From Punica granatum (lineage: Eukaryota; Streptophyta; Magnoliopsida; Myrtales; Lythraceae), in contig NC_045131.1 in the NCBI RefSeq assembly GCF_007655135.1, positions 13,562,001-13,626,000 on the forward strand: a stretch of 64,000 nt of DNA, written 5' to 3'. The first letter of the stretch is position 1, and the number at the start of each line of letters is the position of its first letter. Positions 53,931 through 64,000 of this stretch are shown here, piece after piece. Below the pieces are notes generated by a model that worked only from the letters and a program-made list of their open reading frames with translations, did no database searches and was not told where the DNA came from. A program made the position numbers and the translations under genes.

Positions 53931-56900
53931 TCAGGCATGTGAAGAGTCCAAGGGATCTTCCTGGTGACGCCGTCTCCTTCTATGAGACCTTCTACGGCTT
54001 CTGCTCGCTTGAGCTTTAGAGGATGCAGCAGAGGTTGTCGGGAGATGAATCTCCTCTTTCGTGGTCGACTCACCAAAAACATAGACAAGCGGGTCTCCCA
54101 TCATATCAACTCCAGCATTTATCTACAACAAATGGAGGGACCATAAACTTGAATGGCACGAGTAAAAGAGATAATTCACTGCAAACTTTGTCTTGAATGA
54201 TATTTGTGGATCGTTGTAAGAGAACATTAAAACTGCTTACAGGAGACCGCCTGACTTCAAGTTTTGTTTCCTCAGTGCCATGACTATTAGGAGAATTACT
54301 GGAGTTGATCTGGGGCTTGTTCTGAGGATTCCAGTGGGACCTACTGTGATACGGTTGATCACTCACGTTCTTGGTGTCAGTCTCAGAGGTGCTTTGACCA
54401 TGTGCGACATTATCACTGAAGAAATTACGATATCGCCACCGTAACTTCGGCTTATCGGGAGTTGAATCATCAAAAACCTCCTCCGAGTAGAAATGCTTTG
54501 AAATCAGGTGCATCTTCCTGGGATTGTCCTGGTATTTCTTCACTATTCTGAGGTTTTAAGAAACTGTCAAAAATCTGAAATCTGTATTATGTAAGACTGT
54601 AAACATGTACAAGTTAAAGAGAGATTCTGTCACAAGTATCTTTGACCTAATAATCTTTTAATACAGAGATTAAAAGATGCCAAACGTGCACCATATATGA
54701 AAAGAATTCGAGAATAACACAGTAGCGAAGTAAAGATGACAACATACATGCTTGCTAATTCCCTCTGCATCCGACTACCCTCGAGGGCCAGAATATTGTC
54801 AACAGATGAGTCCAGAGACTTGCCGAATTTCCACAAACCCAAGAAAACAGCAGCTCCTATAAAAGCAAAGGAATGGACATCATAATAATCAATATAGTTT
54901 ATAATCAGAAGTTGCATAGTTGGCTCATTTTGTCCACTGATACTCCTTAAGATCAAGAGGTCAAGAGCTAAGGACAATTTTGTAAGATATTATATACAAA
55001 TGAGAGGAAGGGAAAGGGGGAGAAGCTCAAGAGACTTCTAATGAGAGCTATAAACACCATCCAAAAAAAAAATCATTTCTCTATTCACTGGTTATTGTAA
55101 TTTTATAAATAAGATAATATTGGTGCCCTTTAGATGGAGGGATTTGAAGGGAATTGGAGAGGGGATATCCTTCCATATCCCTTCTCCAAATTAAGAATAT
55201 GTTTGCTGGAGTCGAAGATAAAAAAGATGTTTTCAGGTTGAGAAAAAAAATTTCCCCATTTGGATGAAGTTTAAGGAATAACATGTCTCTCGCTAAATCC
55301 TCTCCATCCAAACATAGAGAGTCCTCCCCACTCTCTCTTCCTTTAAGTTTTTTTAGACGGGCTAAAAGGCTTACATACACAGGACATAGGGAGGAGGAAA
55401 AGGGAAATATCTTCTCACCTCCAGTAAGATTGATCCTTTGCCACCTGGTTAGAAACCTCCTTGTAGCTACAGAAGCTTCAACAGATTAGCAAAGAACAAG
55501 CACAAGAGATTAGACGGCTAAATGTATTCAGTTAGAAGAATAGATGGTTTCTGCAAGCAAGTGATTGTGTGCAAAATTAAGCATAGATTATTATTTGAAA
55601 CAGAACGAAAATATATATGTTGCAAGATACTCCTTTAAGCCCCAAGGATACATAAGCTAACATTGATATTTTCAGTCCATCTGTTCAATGGAAGCTATTG
55701 ATGGAAAATCATCGTCTGGTGCAGCATTCAAACTTTTGATACAATAGAAAAAAATTGAAAACTGACTAACAATGTATTTCCATGACCCGAGACAATTTTT
55801 AAAAAGACAGGCTCAAAGATATTTCTTCTAAAGATTCTTTTCATTGAAAACATTGTAAAGATGGAAGAAACGAACTCTATGAAACCTGAACTAAAAAAAT
55901 TTTCCAGCTTCTGGGAGGATGCGGCAAATTTTACATGCAAGGGGGAGAGAAATGCTAGCCACGTCTCAGCTAGAATCCCAAATGCTATGTTTATATCACA
56001 AAATCAATGTTAATATCCTTTAAAATTTTGTTCCTTGAAACCTAAGATGAGATAATCTCTTCACATAGTGTACAAGAACAGTTCTTTGGAAATTGAGTTA
56101 CCAAGCAAAGAGAAAGGATAGTCTACGCTTAGAGCCAGTGTATCTAATGAAATCTCACTACTAAGGACTTTTTCAGTTGCTAACAAGAATACGAAAGCAC
56201 AAGCATTTCCTAATAATCTGAATGTAGATTAAGCTTAAATTTGTGGAGAATACTTAAGTCATTGCAAGGACATGAAACACAGTCTCCCCGAAGCCAGGAG
56301 AGGAAAACAAACCTGCCCATACAACACCAGAACCAACACAAGCACCAACAGTAAAGTCCTTGATCGCTCTTGCCTTACATGCCAACATAATATTTGCTTC
56401 TGCCCTTGTCAGATCCTGCAATATAATCAGTCAAATAAGTATCATCAGGAAGTTCCATTTACAACATGTACAGTGCACCCATCTTTACTTGTACAAGCCG
56501 TGAAACCAGTTTCCTAGCGGGCAATACTGATATTGACAGTGTAATAAGGAACTCCATCTCTCCACTGCTCAATTTGACATGGAACTCGGGCTATTGCAAA
56601 GACTTTGTTAAGCTCTAGCTCCCCTGCTAACCCGAAGAGCTAAGGCAATGCATCCGAGCAATTTTGGCTCATTGCTATTCTCAATGTAGAACACTGAAAG
56701 CTGCCAACTTTTGACATGATTGGTCTAGTTAGACCCTCTTCTGAGTGCGACTTGGTGAATAAGCTGCTTACAACTATCCCGCAAATTGAAAATCGATATA
56801 AAATCGGACAGAACAATCAAGTGTTGGGTATCATCTGAAAAATACACATTCCCCTTCATAGTAATCTGCTATCTTAAGCACACATGACCTCATCTATGCA

Positions 56901-57346
56901 GCTAACGCAGCACATAGCTTATCATCAAAACGAAAAGGGAAAAAAAAAAAAGAGAGATGGAGAAAGAGAGAGAGCAAACAAAGGCCACTTCATGTCACCA
57001 TATAAAGCTCCAACTTTCTGCAAATTAATCACTCAGAATCGTAAAATGCACCAAGAAAATGGAATCAGGAGATGAAACCGACAAGATATGCTAAGAGCAA
57101 TCAGAATTATTCGCTCATAACCACGAAACTGTTGAGTGTATACAGGCCAAGATACTAAAAGCCCGAATGCAGTCCGATGGGAAGAAGCTCTAGTTTTGAA
57201 ATTCAGAAGCTATCACCAAGCGAAATTGCAATAACCCCAACTGGGCAATTTCCATAAACATCCTCACAGTGTCGGGGGTCGAGTTCGCTGAGAATTACCT
57301 GCTTGGAGACGAGAACTTGCTCAAGATCAACAAGAGCATCACCCAT
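53931..57346 (-). CDS. Conserved plant protein of unknown function, six exons
   Basis: On the minus strand the exons are 57346-57299, 56415-56313, 55466-55419, 54856-54748, 54547-54241 and 54122-53931, all with GT-AG introns and matching phases, giving 268 residues. The protein starts MGDALVDLEQVLVSKQ. Residues 37-51 (FTVGACVGSGVVWAA) and 66-75 (GGAAVFLGLW) are glycine-rich hydrophobic stretches that could be short membrane segments. Residues 109-140 (including ISKHFYSEEVFDDS and LRWRYRNFF) look like a conserved core. The tail is Ser/Arg-rich (SRSRRRSHRRRRRH). I recognise this as a plant-wide family but know no function or name. Conservation of exons 2 and 3 in the neighbouring copy supports the model. 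Confidence 0.75.
55125..55319. mobile_element. MITE-like element in intron 3
   Basis: About 195 bp. One end reads ccctttagatggagggattt and the other end, inverted, ctatgtttggatggagaggattt, so the ends are imperfect inverted repeats. It contains no coding frame. It is absent from the matching place of the broken copy, which has lost this region. Confidence 0.5.
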
Positions 57347-58239
57347 TGCTACTTGCTCCTCGATCGAAGTTACTTCCCTTACGGGCTTTTCAAATGCTCC
57401 CTGAAAAGCTCTGATCAAATTTCAAAGATCGAAAGAGACTCTCAGCAAAATGGAGCCTTCTCCAGAAGAGGGAAGAGAGAGAGAGTGGAGAAGAGAGAGG
57501 GAGACGATGAGAGTGGCGGAGACTCAGGACAGGAGGGAGGGGGTGGGGCATCTTTTGAAAAATATTAAAACATTTGGGTCGTTTTGCAATTTTCAAAACG
57601 TTGGGAATTACAAGAGAGGAGAAGAATGGAGATTTGCAGTCGATCAGGCCAATTATACTCAACATCGCCATATTACTCATTTCTCCCGGAAGAAATTGCA
57701 GGTAGTGAATTAATATTATTATGAGTTAGTCTTATCGTATTCCATGAGTGCTAATCCTTTCGGTTTCCAAAATTGAGGCGACAACATAGCATTGTGAACA
57801 TATGTCTCAATTCTATTGATAATCATATAAAAGGTCACGCGACAAAAGACTTTTTTTCATGTTACGAAGCATATTACTACATCTATTTCTGATTTTGGTT
57901 ATTGTATATAAATGCATAGATTTGATGGAAATTTCATCTGAGAGAAGTGCGTTGGCATGGACAAAAAACAGTGCTGAAGCAAAAATGCTTTCGGCACGTG
58001 TGGTCGACCAGTTAGGATAGGAAATAAAGAGAGGATGGAATAAAATTGAAATCTTAAGAAAAATATCTCAATCAAGTGTTTATTGTATATTAAAATTTGG
58101 GATTGCTATACCAAGGAGAAAAGACCGATTCGCCTGAAAAATAAATATTCTCAACATCTTCTCAGAAATAGAAAGAAGAAAAATAATTGAAAATTACTTA
58201 ATAACAAAAAAAAGCAACAAGCTGTTCGAAGAACATCTA
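57347..58239. other. 5' region of the six-exon gene and intergenic DNA
   Basis: The gene's promoter and 5' UTR should lie within the first few hundred bases, where the + strand has a purine-rich gagagagag tract (57476-57545), i.e. a CT-rich leader on the coding strand. No convincing TATA box was found. The rest shows no feature. Confidence 0.4.
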
Positions 58240-58640
58240 CAGAAGAGGGGGCCATGGGGCCCGTTGCTGGCCACCACCGCCTCGGCAAGTCACTGGTGGT
58301 CCCAAGGGTCCTTGGCAACCTCGCCCGGAGTGATGGTAGTCGGCGTCAGGCTCCTACCACCCCATAATTGTCTCTCTCTCTTCACATAGTGAGTCGATGG
58401 GGGCTGTGTTGGCCGGAATCGAGCCACCGCAGTCCCGATCTCCTCTCCTCTTCTCTCAAAAGAGAAGAATGTTGGGACGAATTATGGATCAGTGGGGCTC
58501 GACGTTGGCCACCATAGCCCTATGCGAGGTCGTCAGGTGGATGCCAACGACCTCGCCAAGGTAGTGGCCAGGGCTCCACTGCCCCTCTTGCAACATTTCC
58601 TTTCCACAAATCCTGTGATGGCAAATTTAGAAAATTTGAA
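58240..58640. repeat. GC-rich dispersed-repeat-like patch
   Basis: This stands out from the AT-rich surroundings, with motifs such as ggccaccaccgcctcgg and aacctcgcc. The style is like 52370-52620 and 41001-41173. No protein frame is convincing; I call it a likely repeat only. Confidence 0.3.
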
Positions 58641-58721
58641 ATAGGGGTGAGGATAGTTTTGTCTCTTTGCTCAAATTTAATCTTAATCCGCACATAATCC
58701 ACCCCTAGCTGTTTAGGATTT

Positions 58722-59013
58722 TAAGGCACGCTTGGTTTTAAAGTTTTTTTCTTTTACTTTACTCCATTTAACTATACTTATCTTTAATTCAACAACATAA
58801 TTATTATTTTTTCATTTTCTTCAATTTTTAATATTAAATTCTTTTAATTATTTATTACTTTTTTCACAATTTAACATCACAATCATTACTTTCTCTTAAC
58901 TATTCATTACTTTTATCATTTTTTTCCATAATTCAACAACACAATCATTATAATTTCAAATAAATATAATTATTTATAGTTAGAAACTCCACTTCATTCC
59001 CAAACAAAGCCTA
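58722..59013. mobile_element. MITE-like element, family 1 (inverse copy)
   Basis: The ends are aaggcacgcttggttttaaag and, inverted, aggctttgtttgggaatgaag. The AT-rich inside shares the motifs aattcaacaacacaatcatt and tattcattactttt, which recur in reverse complement at 62797-63084. No frame. Confidence 0.55.
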
Positions 59014-59149
59014 AAAATCCTACCATACACAATAGTTGGATGATCAAATGTAGCCTTTGAGTATAGAAAGGGAATTGTAATCGAATCCGTCTCAGTGAAG
59101 ATAATTGAAAGTAGTCTTTCATTGAAGGTATAAGCTGCAAAATTCTTTT

Positions 59150-59984
59150 CATTGCCGGCCTGTTTGGTTAAGTGGAATCTGGATTCGGATCTGGCCTAAT
59201 CCCTTCAGAATTGGACAGCTCGCGTTTCGTTTCTAATTTGGATCAGAATTCGAAATCCATTTACGGCCCAATTCTGTACGGAACCAGTCCCCCATAAATG
59301 TCAGATTCCGAATTTCGAGCCACCAAGAATAGGTTACCCAATATACCCTTCAGTATTCATTATATTTATGATTTCTACCACTCTTCCCAAACCCACCGCC
59401 GCCGTCTGCCACCGCCGCTTCCGATCGCCGCCACCGTGCTGTTGCACCTCTGCCTCCACTTTCAACGCTCGAACGACCTCTCCAAACCGGTTCCGGCATG
59501 GGGAGGCCGGATGTGGCCTCTTCATGGCATTATCTCATCGGCATGAGCGAGATTCAACCGGTAGGAGGGTCTATCGAATCATTAAACCGGTGAGCATCAC
59601 CAAGACGAGGCTCGTCGAGGGTCTTTTAGGCTCGCCCTGGGAGGGCCTCTCTCTCTCATCCTCACACTCAGCTGTCAGCTCAAGCAAGTGCTTAAGCTAA
59701 CCAACAAATCCATTCAACCCACATAAGGATTTGATCTTAGTTTCTTCCCAAAAATGGCGCTGGTCCCATCCGACCCAATTAGCAACGGAAGCGGAGGAGG
59801 CCCACTTTTTAAATTTTCAAAAAAAATAAGGGTATACACGTCAAATCAAATATAAAATTTCGATTCTTAATTTTGCTATCATCTCCAACCAAACATACAG
59901 TTCTCTTGAACATAACATGTCGATTTTAACTCTAGAAGACTACACAGGCACCGCTCGCATGTAAGAACGCAAGGCAAGGCTTAT
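59150..59984. other. Intergenic region with a possible larger inverted-end element
   Basis: The sequence gcctgtttggtta (59158-59170) and the inverse-like tccaaccaaacatacag (about 59885-59901) could be the ends of a ~740 bp non-autonomous DNA transposon. The GC-rich middle (59390-59700) has overlapping frames on both strands with no family match. Low certainty. Confidence 0.3.
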
Positions 59985-61225
59985 ACGGCAAAATGCGAAG
60001 CTGCCACAAATCCCCGAGTCATATACCAAGACCTACATATGGAATTAAAAGGGAAAAAATCGAGGGCAAGTGAGAGAGAGCACCCCAAATACACTGATCA
60101 CCTTTACACCACAATACTATGCATTCACCATCTCATATGGTTGGTAGCCACATAAAGTATAGTTGAATTCATATGATCTATTCAGAACAGGAGGACAGGA
60201 GATTCGCACCTCGACTTTTGGGTAAAAACAGCAACTCGAAATGAATGATGAAAAAATACCTGCAGACTGGATACTATCAATACAGTAAAACAACGGTTAA
60301 TTCTTCAAAGCCAAATTCTATTCTAGAATGGGGAACTTTACATATTGCAGTCTCCGCGATTCACTTGTCGAGGTTAAACTGCTCTATCCGCCAACCTCAA
60401 GCCGATATTATCATAATTCCAGACCCTACAGCTCTAGTGAATTGGCCGAGACAAATGAAAAAGAAACAGACAAAATATAGCAAGATCAGGCATGTGAAGA
60501 GTCCAAGGGAATTTCCTGGTGATGCCGTCTCCTTCCATGAGATCTTTCATGGCTTTTGCTCACCGGAGCTTTGGGGGGTGCAGCTGAAGCTTTTGGGTGA
60601 TTAGTCTCCTCTCTCGGGGTCGACTCACCAAAAACACAGTCAAGCGGGTCTCCCATCAATATCCCCTCGAGGGTCTATCTACAATAATAGATGGAAGGGC
60701 CATATGATTGAATGGCACAGATAACACAGTCAAGCGGGTCTCCCATCATATCCGCTCCGGGGTTTATCTACAATGATAGATGGAGGGACCATAAAATTGA
60801 ATGGAAAGGACAAACGAGAAAAAATATTGCAAACTTCATCTTGAATCATATTTGGAGATTGTCGTGAGAGAAAATTTAAACTAATATTTGTTTGGTTATG
60901 CGGAATTGGGAAACTTTTCCAGTTAACCATTTTGCTCCTCTTGAAAGACAAAGGAAGGCGGGGGGATGAACAAATGTTTCAGGAGACATGCTGGACCGTA
61001 AAACATCTTGTAAAGGACAAGACACCATTTTTTACTGCACCCTATGTTTAAAGAAGTGAAATTTGAAAACTGGAATTTTTTTTTTCTTGATTATCCAAAG
61101 AGCGAATTGATCTGTTATATCTACTTACAGGAGACTTCGAGTTTTGTTTCCTCGGTGCCATGACTACTAGGAGATTCACTTGAGCTGATCTTGGGTTTGT
61201 TCTGAGGATTCCGGTGGGACCTATT

Positions 61226-61433
61226 TGTTGGAGAAAAAATGGTGATGTGAGAAGACACAATGTCTGAGATCGGTTGAAAAAAAAATGAGGAAATTTATAA
61301 AAAACAAAGGTTCAGTAACCCAAAAGCTTAAGCCAATGGGTTACTGGATCTTTGTCTTTTATAAACTTCCTCATTTTTTTTTCAACCGATGTGGGACATT
61401 GTGTCCTCTCACATCACCACTTTTTCTACAACA
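61226..61433. repeat. 208 bp near-perfect foldback (inverted repeat)
   Basis: It begins TGTTGGAGAAAAA and ends TTTTTCTACAACA. The two halves mirror each other throughout, with the centre at aacccaaaagcttaagccaatgggtt near 61330. The ends TG...CA and the cccacatcggttg-like motif suggest LTR ancestry. It would form a long hairpin. Confidence 0.75.
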
Positions 61434-61925
61434 TTCCGTCCTCACGTGGTATCGTGTCGTCTTACACGAGTCACGTGACCTTAATCAATCGACGAGACCA
61501 CACGACTTAATTACACCCGCCCTCACTTCGATGTTCCGACATCGGACACAACGGGTGCCTGCTCGAAGCGCACGTTACGCTTAGACTCGAGCCTACGGGC
61601 TACACGGGCGGACCCGCGCATACATGCACGTTATGCGCACCTCACGACACGAAGCTGCACCCAGGATTATAACCATGGGCTCTGATACCAGTTGGATAAT
61701 TTTTTTTTTTGGAAGCAGAATAGAATCTACTTTTATTGATTAACTGCATTACATAAAAAAACAAACGAGCTGAACAACCTCAGCTTTCTTCTCCCACTAA
61801 CTTAGCCACAACTTAACTGCTTCCTAAATACATGGCTTAGTGCTATGACTGATTCAACTAAAGCAGCTGGACATAAAAACAGAAATATTAAAAATAGAAA
61901 TTGCAGCCTTGAGACATTATTGCCA
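61434..61925 (-). mobile_element. Fragment of an LTR retrotransposon with a tRNA-Met primer site
   Basis: Read on the minus strand, a polyadenylation-like tail (caataaaagtagattc, then a poly-A run) is followed by the primer site TGGTATCAGAGCCC at 61690-61677 and a GC-rich leader. About 225 bp to the right (61691-61925) would be an LTR, and the leader runs into the foldback at 61433. No gag or pol is present. The whole 61226-61925 block interrupts exon 5 of the broken gene copy. LTR limits are approximate. Confidence 0.6.
61677..61690 (-). other. Primer binding site, tRNA-Met type
   Basis: TGGTATCAGAGCCC on the minus strand is the standard initiator tRNA-Met complementary site of plant LTR retrotransposons. 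Confidence 0.8.
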
Positions 61926-62796
61926 CGAGACTGTTGATCGATTCCACTCTCTGTGGTAGCCTCGGATGTGCTCTGATCATGGGTGACTTTTCCCTCTGAA
62001 CACTTTTGACTTCTAAGCCCTTAATTTATCAAGTTTTTTATACACAGCCAAAAGGCTTTCCATACGGAGGACATGGGAATGAGGAAAAAAGAAATTTCCT
62101 CTTACCTCCTGAAAGAATAGTACTTTGCCACCTGGTTAGAAATCTCCTTGTAGCTGCAGAAACTTCAGCATATTAGAAAAGAACGAGAGCAAGAGATTAT
62201 GCAGCTAAATGTATTCAATTAGGAGAATAGACGGTTTCTGCATGCAAGTAATTATGAAAATAAGCTAGATTATTATTTGAATCAGAAGGAAAAGTATTTG
62301 TTGCAAGAGACTCCAAGGATACATAAGATAACGTTAATGCTTTCAGACCATCTGCTCGAGGGGAAGCTATTGACGGCCAATCATAGTCTAATGTTCAAAT
62401 TTTTGATACAATAGAGAGAATGAGAAAACTGACTAATAAATCTATTCCATATTTCCATGACCCAAGACACTTCTTAAGTAAAAAATATATATAAATATAT
62501 ATATTTGCCATAATGATTCTTTTCATTGAAAACATTGTCAAGATAATAAAAAGTAACTCTACGTAACAGACTGAGCCCAAAAATTTTCCTGCTTCTGGGA
62601 GGATTTGGTGTAATTTTACATGTAATGGAGAGAGAAATGCTTGCCACCTCTCTGCTAGAATTCCTAACGCTATGTTTATACCACAAAAAAACGATGTTGG
62701 CATCTTTTAAATTTTGGTTCCTTGAAACTTATGATGAGATACGGCACCTGTGTTATCTCTTCACAGAGCGTAAAAGTGCAAATGTTTGGAAATTAA

Positions 62797-63084
62797 GAGT
62801 GCGTTTGGATTTAGAGTTGAGTTGAGTTTTGGTTTTAATTGGTTTGTAATGATTGTATTGTTGAATTATGAGAAAAAGTGTGAAAAAGTAATGAATAGTT
62901 GAGAGAAATTAATGATTGTGTTGTTAAATTGTGAAAAAGTAATGAATAGTTGAGAGAATTTAATATTAAAAATTGAATTGAATGATTAAAAAAATTAAAA
63001 AAATTAATGATTGTGTTATTGAATTGAAGATAAGTGGAGTTGAGTTGAGTTAAGTTGAAAATCTTTTAAAAAACAAACACATCC
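62797..63084. mobile_element. MITE-like element, family 1 (forward copy)
   Basis: The ends are gagtgcgtttggatttaga and, inverted, aggatgtgtttgttttttaa. The inside repeats aatgattgtgttgttgaatt- and gtaatgaatagttgagaga-type motifs, which are the reverse complement of motifs at 58722-59013. It lies in intron 2 of the broken gene copy. Confidence 0.6.
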
Positions 63085-64000
63085 TAAGTCGTTAAGGAAT
63101 AAAAGATAATTTAGGCTTTCGAGCCAGTGCATCTAATGACCCAGGACAATTGAGCCACTAACCAGAATAAGAAAGCACAAGCATTTCATACTCATCTCAA
63201 TGTCGATGAAGCTTGCAAAGGCATGAAACTCAGTCCCCTGAAGCCATGAGAGGAACACAAACCTGCCCATACAACACCAAAACCAGTGCAAGCACCGACG
63301 GTAAAATCCTTGAGCGCTTTCGCCCTACATGCCAACATAATATTTGCTTCTTCCCTTGTCACATCCTGCTATGTGAACAGCCAAATAAATATCAGCTGGC
63401 ATTTTCACTTGCAACAGCAAGCATAGCAAACTCATTTTTACATGTATCCGCCACAACAGTTCAATAGTCGGCGCTTACTGATATCAACAATTTACCAAGG
63501 AAATCTATTTCTCTATATCACAATTTGACATGGTACTTGGGCCTTTGCAAACACTTTGTTGAGCTCTAGTTTCCTTGCTACACTGAACAGTTAAGTCAAT
63601 GCATACCATTCACAGCAATTTTGCCTCATCGTCACTCGGTCTCACAATACGTACACCCACAGGCTGCCAACTTTTGACATGATTGGTCTATTTAGACACA
63701 TTCTCAAGTGGAACAATGTTAACAGACTGTTTACGATTACCTTTCCCAAATTGAAAATTGAGATAAAATTGGACAGAGCAACGATAAGCTGGGCGTCGAG
63801 TGTCGGGTATCATCCAATGAAAAACAAATGTTACCGTCCCTAGAAACCTGTTGTCTAAAGCACACATGAGACCTCATCTAGGCAGCTGACTCAGGACATA
63901 GCTCAAGCTCATCATCACAACTGTCTGCAAACTAAGCACTGACCACCGGCAAGAAATCACGCCATCATTCGCACATAACCACGAAGCTGTTTTCAGTGAA

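Larger units (their letters stand above)
60486..64000 (-). pseudogene. Broken tandem copy of the six-exon gene (5' end outside the window)
   Basis: On the minus strand, exon 2 (63365-63263; DVTREEANIMLACRAKALKD) and exon 3 (62153-62106; TRRFLTRWQSTILSG) keep their splice sites. Exon 4 and the start of exon 5 are missing: sequence jumps from near 62060 to an exon 5 fragment at about 62000-61925. An LTR-type insertion (61226 to about 61925) separates that fragment from the rest of exon 5 (61225-61129), which ends in a proper donor. Exon 6 contains a 90 bp tandem duplication (copies starting 60634 and 60724) before the HMPG/SSHA-type end at 60486. Exon 1 would lie beyond position 64000. It cannot encode the full protein, although a shortened transcript could still exist. 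The similarity in introns and 3' flank shows local tandem duplication. Confidence 0.75.

Noticed and set aside
59298..59700. Possible gene with His/Arg/Pro-rich product
   Set aside because: Frames overlap on both strands within a GC-rich repeat-like patch and lack a recognisable domain.
1..64000. CRISPR array, tRNA or rRNA genes
   Set aside because: No regularly spaced short repeats, and no rRNA or tRNA sequence was recognised; this is plant nuclear DNA.

Overview
The window is nuclear DNA from a flowering plant, most likely a eudicot. The genes have GT-AG introns, AT-rich intergenic DNA, LTR retrotransposons and MITE-like inverted repeats, and the proteins are plant-specific families: an Oberon-type PHD finger, a plant HSP20-like protein and a GRF zinc-finger fragment. 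I see no bacterial operon, CRISPR array, rRNA or tRNA gene, and I cannot name the species.

Layout. Positions 1-9380 are retrotransposon debris. Its main part is a ~7.2 kb structure made of two long LTR-like arms in inverted orientation, meeting at a palindrome centred near 6429. From 9381 to ~46870 there is a tandem array of four Oberon-like PHD genes on the + strand: A1 (14285-17170), B1 (24412-27276), A2 (32673-35559) and B2 (43032-45864). The array was built by duplicating an ~18.6 kb segment. One breakpoint lies inside exon 2 of B1/B2, which makes B1 a recombinant gene. Each segment also carries a ~1.9 kb non-autonomous LTR retrotransposon (20037-21928 and 38542-40412) and a truncated GRF zinc-finger ORF. 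Just upstream of every PHD gene, on the opposite strand, lies a decayed fragment of an HSP20-like first exon. The only intact HSP20-like gene follows the array at 47617-48332 (minus). The ancestral unit was therefore probably a head-to-head HSP20-like/PHD gene pair.

From 48424 to 51760 a segment is repeated twice around a block (49271-49975) that reads as a base-by-base mixture of the two flanking sequences. I interpret this as an assembly consensus artefact and not as biology.

The right end holds a six-exon minus-strand gene for a conserved plant protein of unknown function (53931-57346). A broken tandem copy of it (60486 to beyond the window end) has lost exon 4 and carries an LTR-type insertion in exon 5. 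Several MITE-like elements lie in its introns and flanks.

How the genes relate: the PHD proteins are probably nuclear chromatin readers, by analogy with OBERON proteins, and the HSP20-like protein would be a small chaperone-fold protein. Nothing in the sequence shows that they work in one pathway. What links them is shared promoter DNA and a shared duplication history. All exon boundaries were placed by eye from splice signals, reading frame and agreement among the copies.
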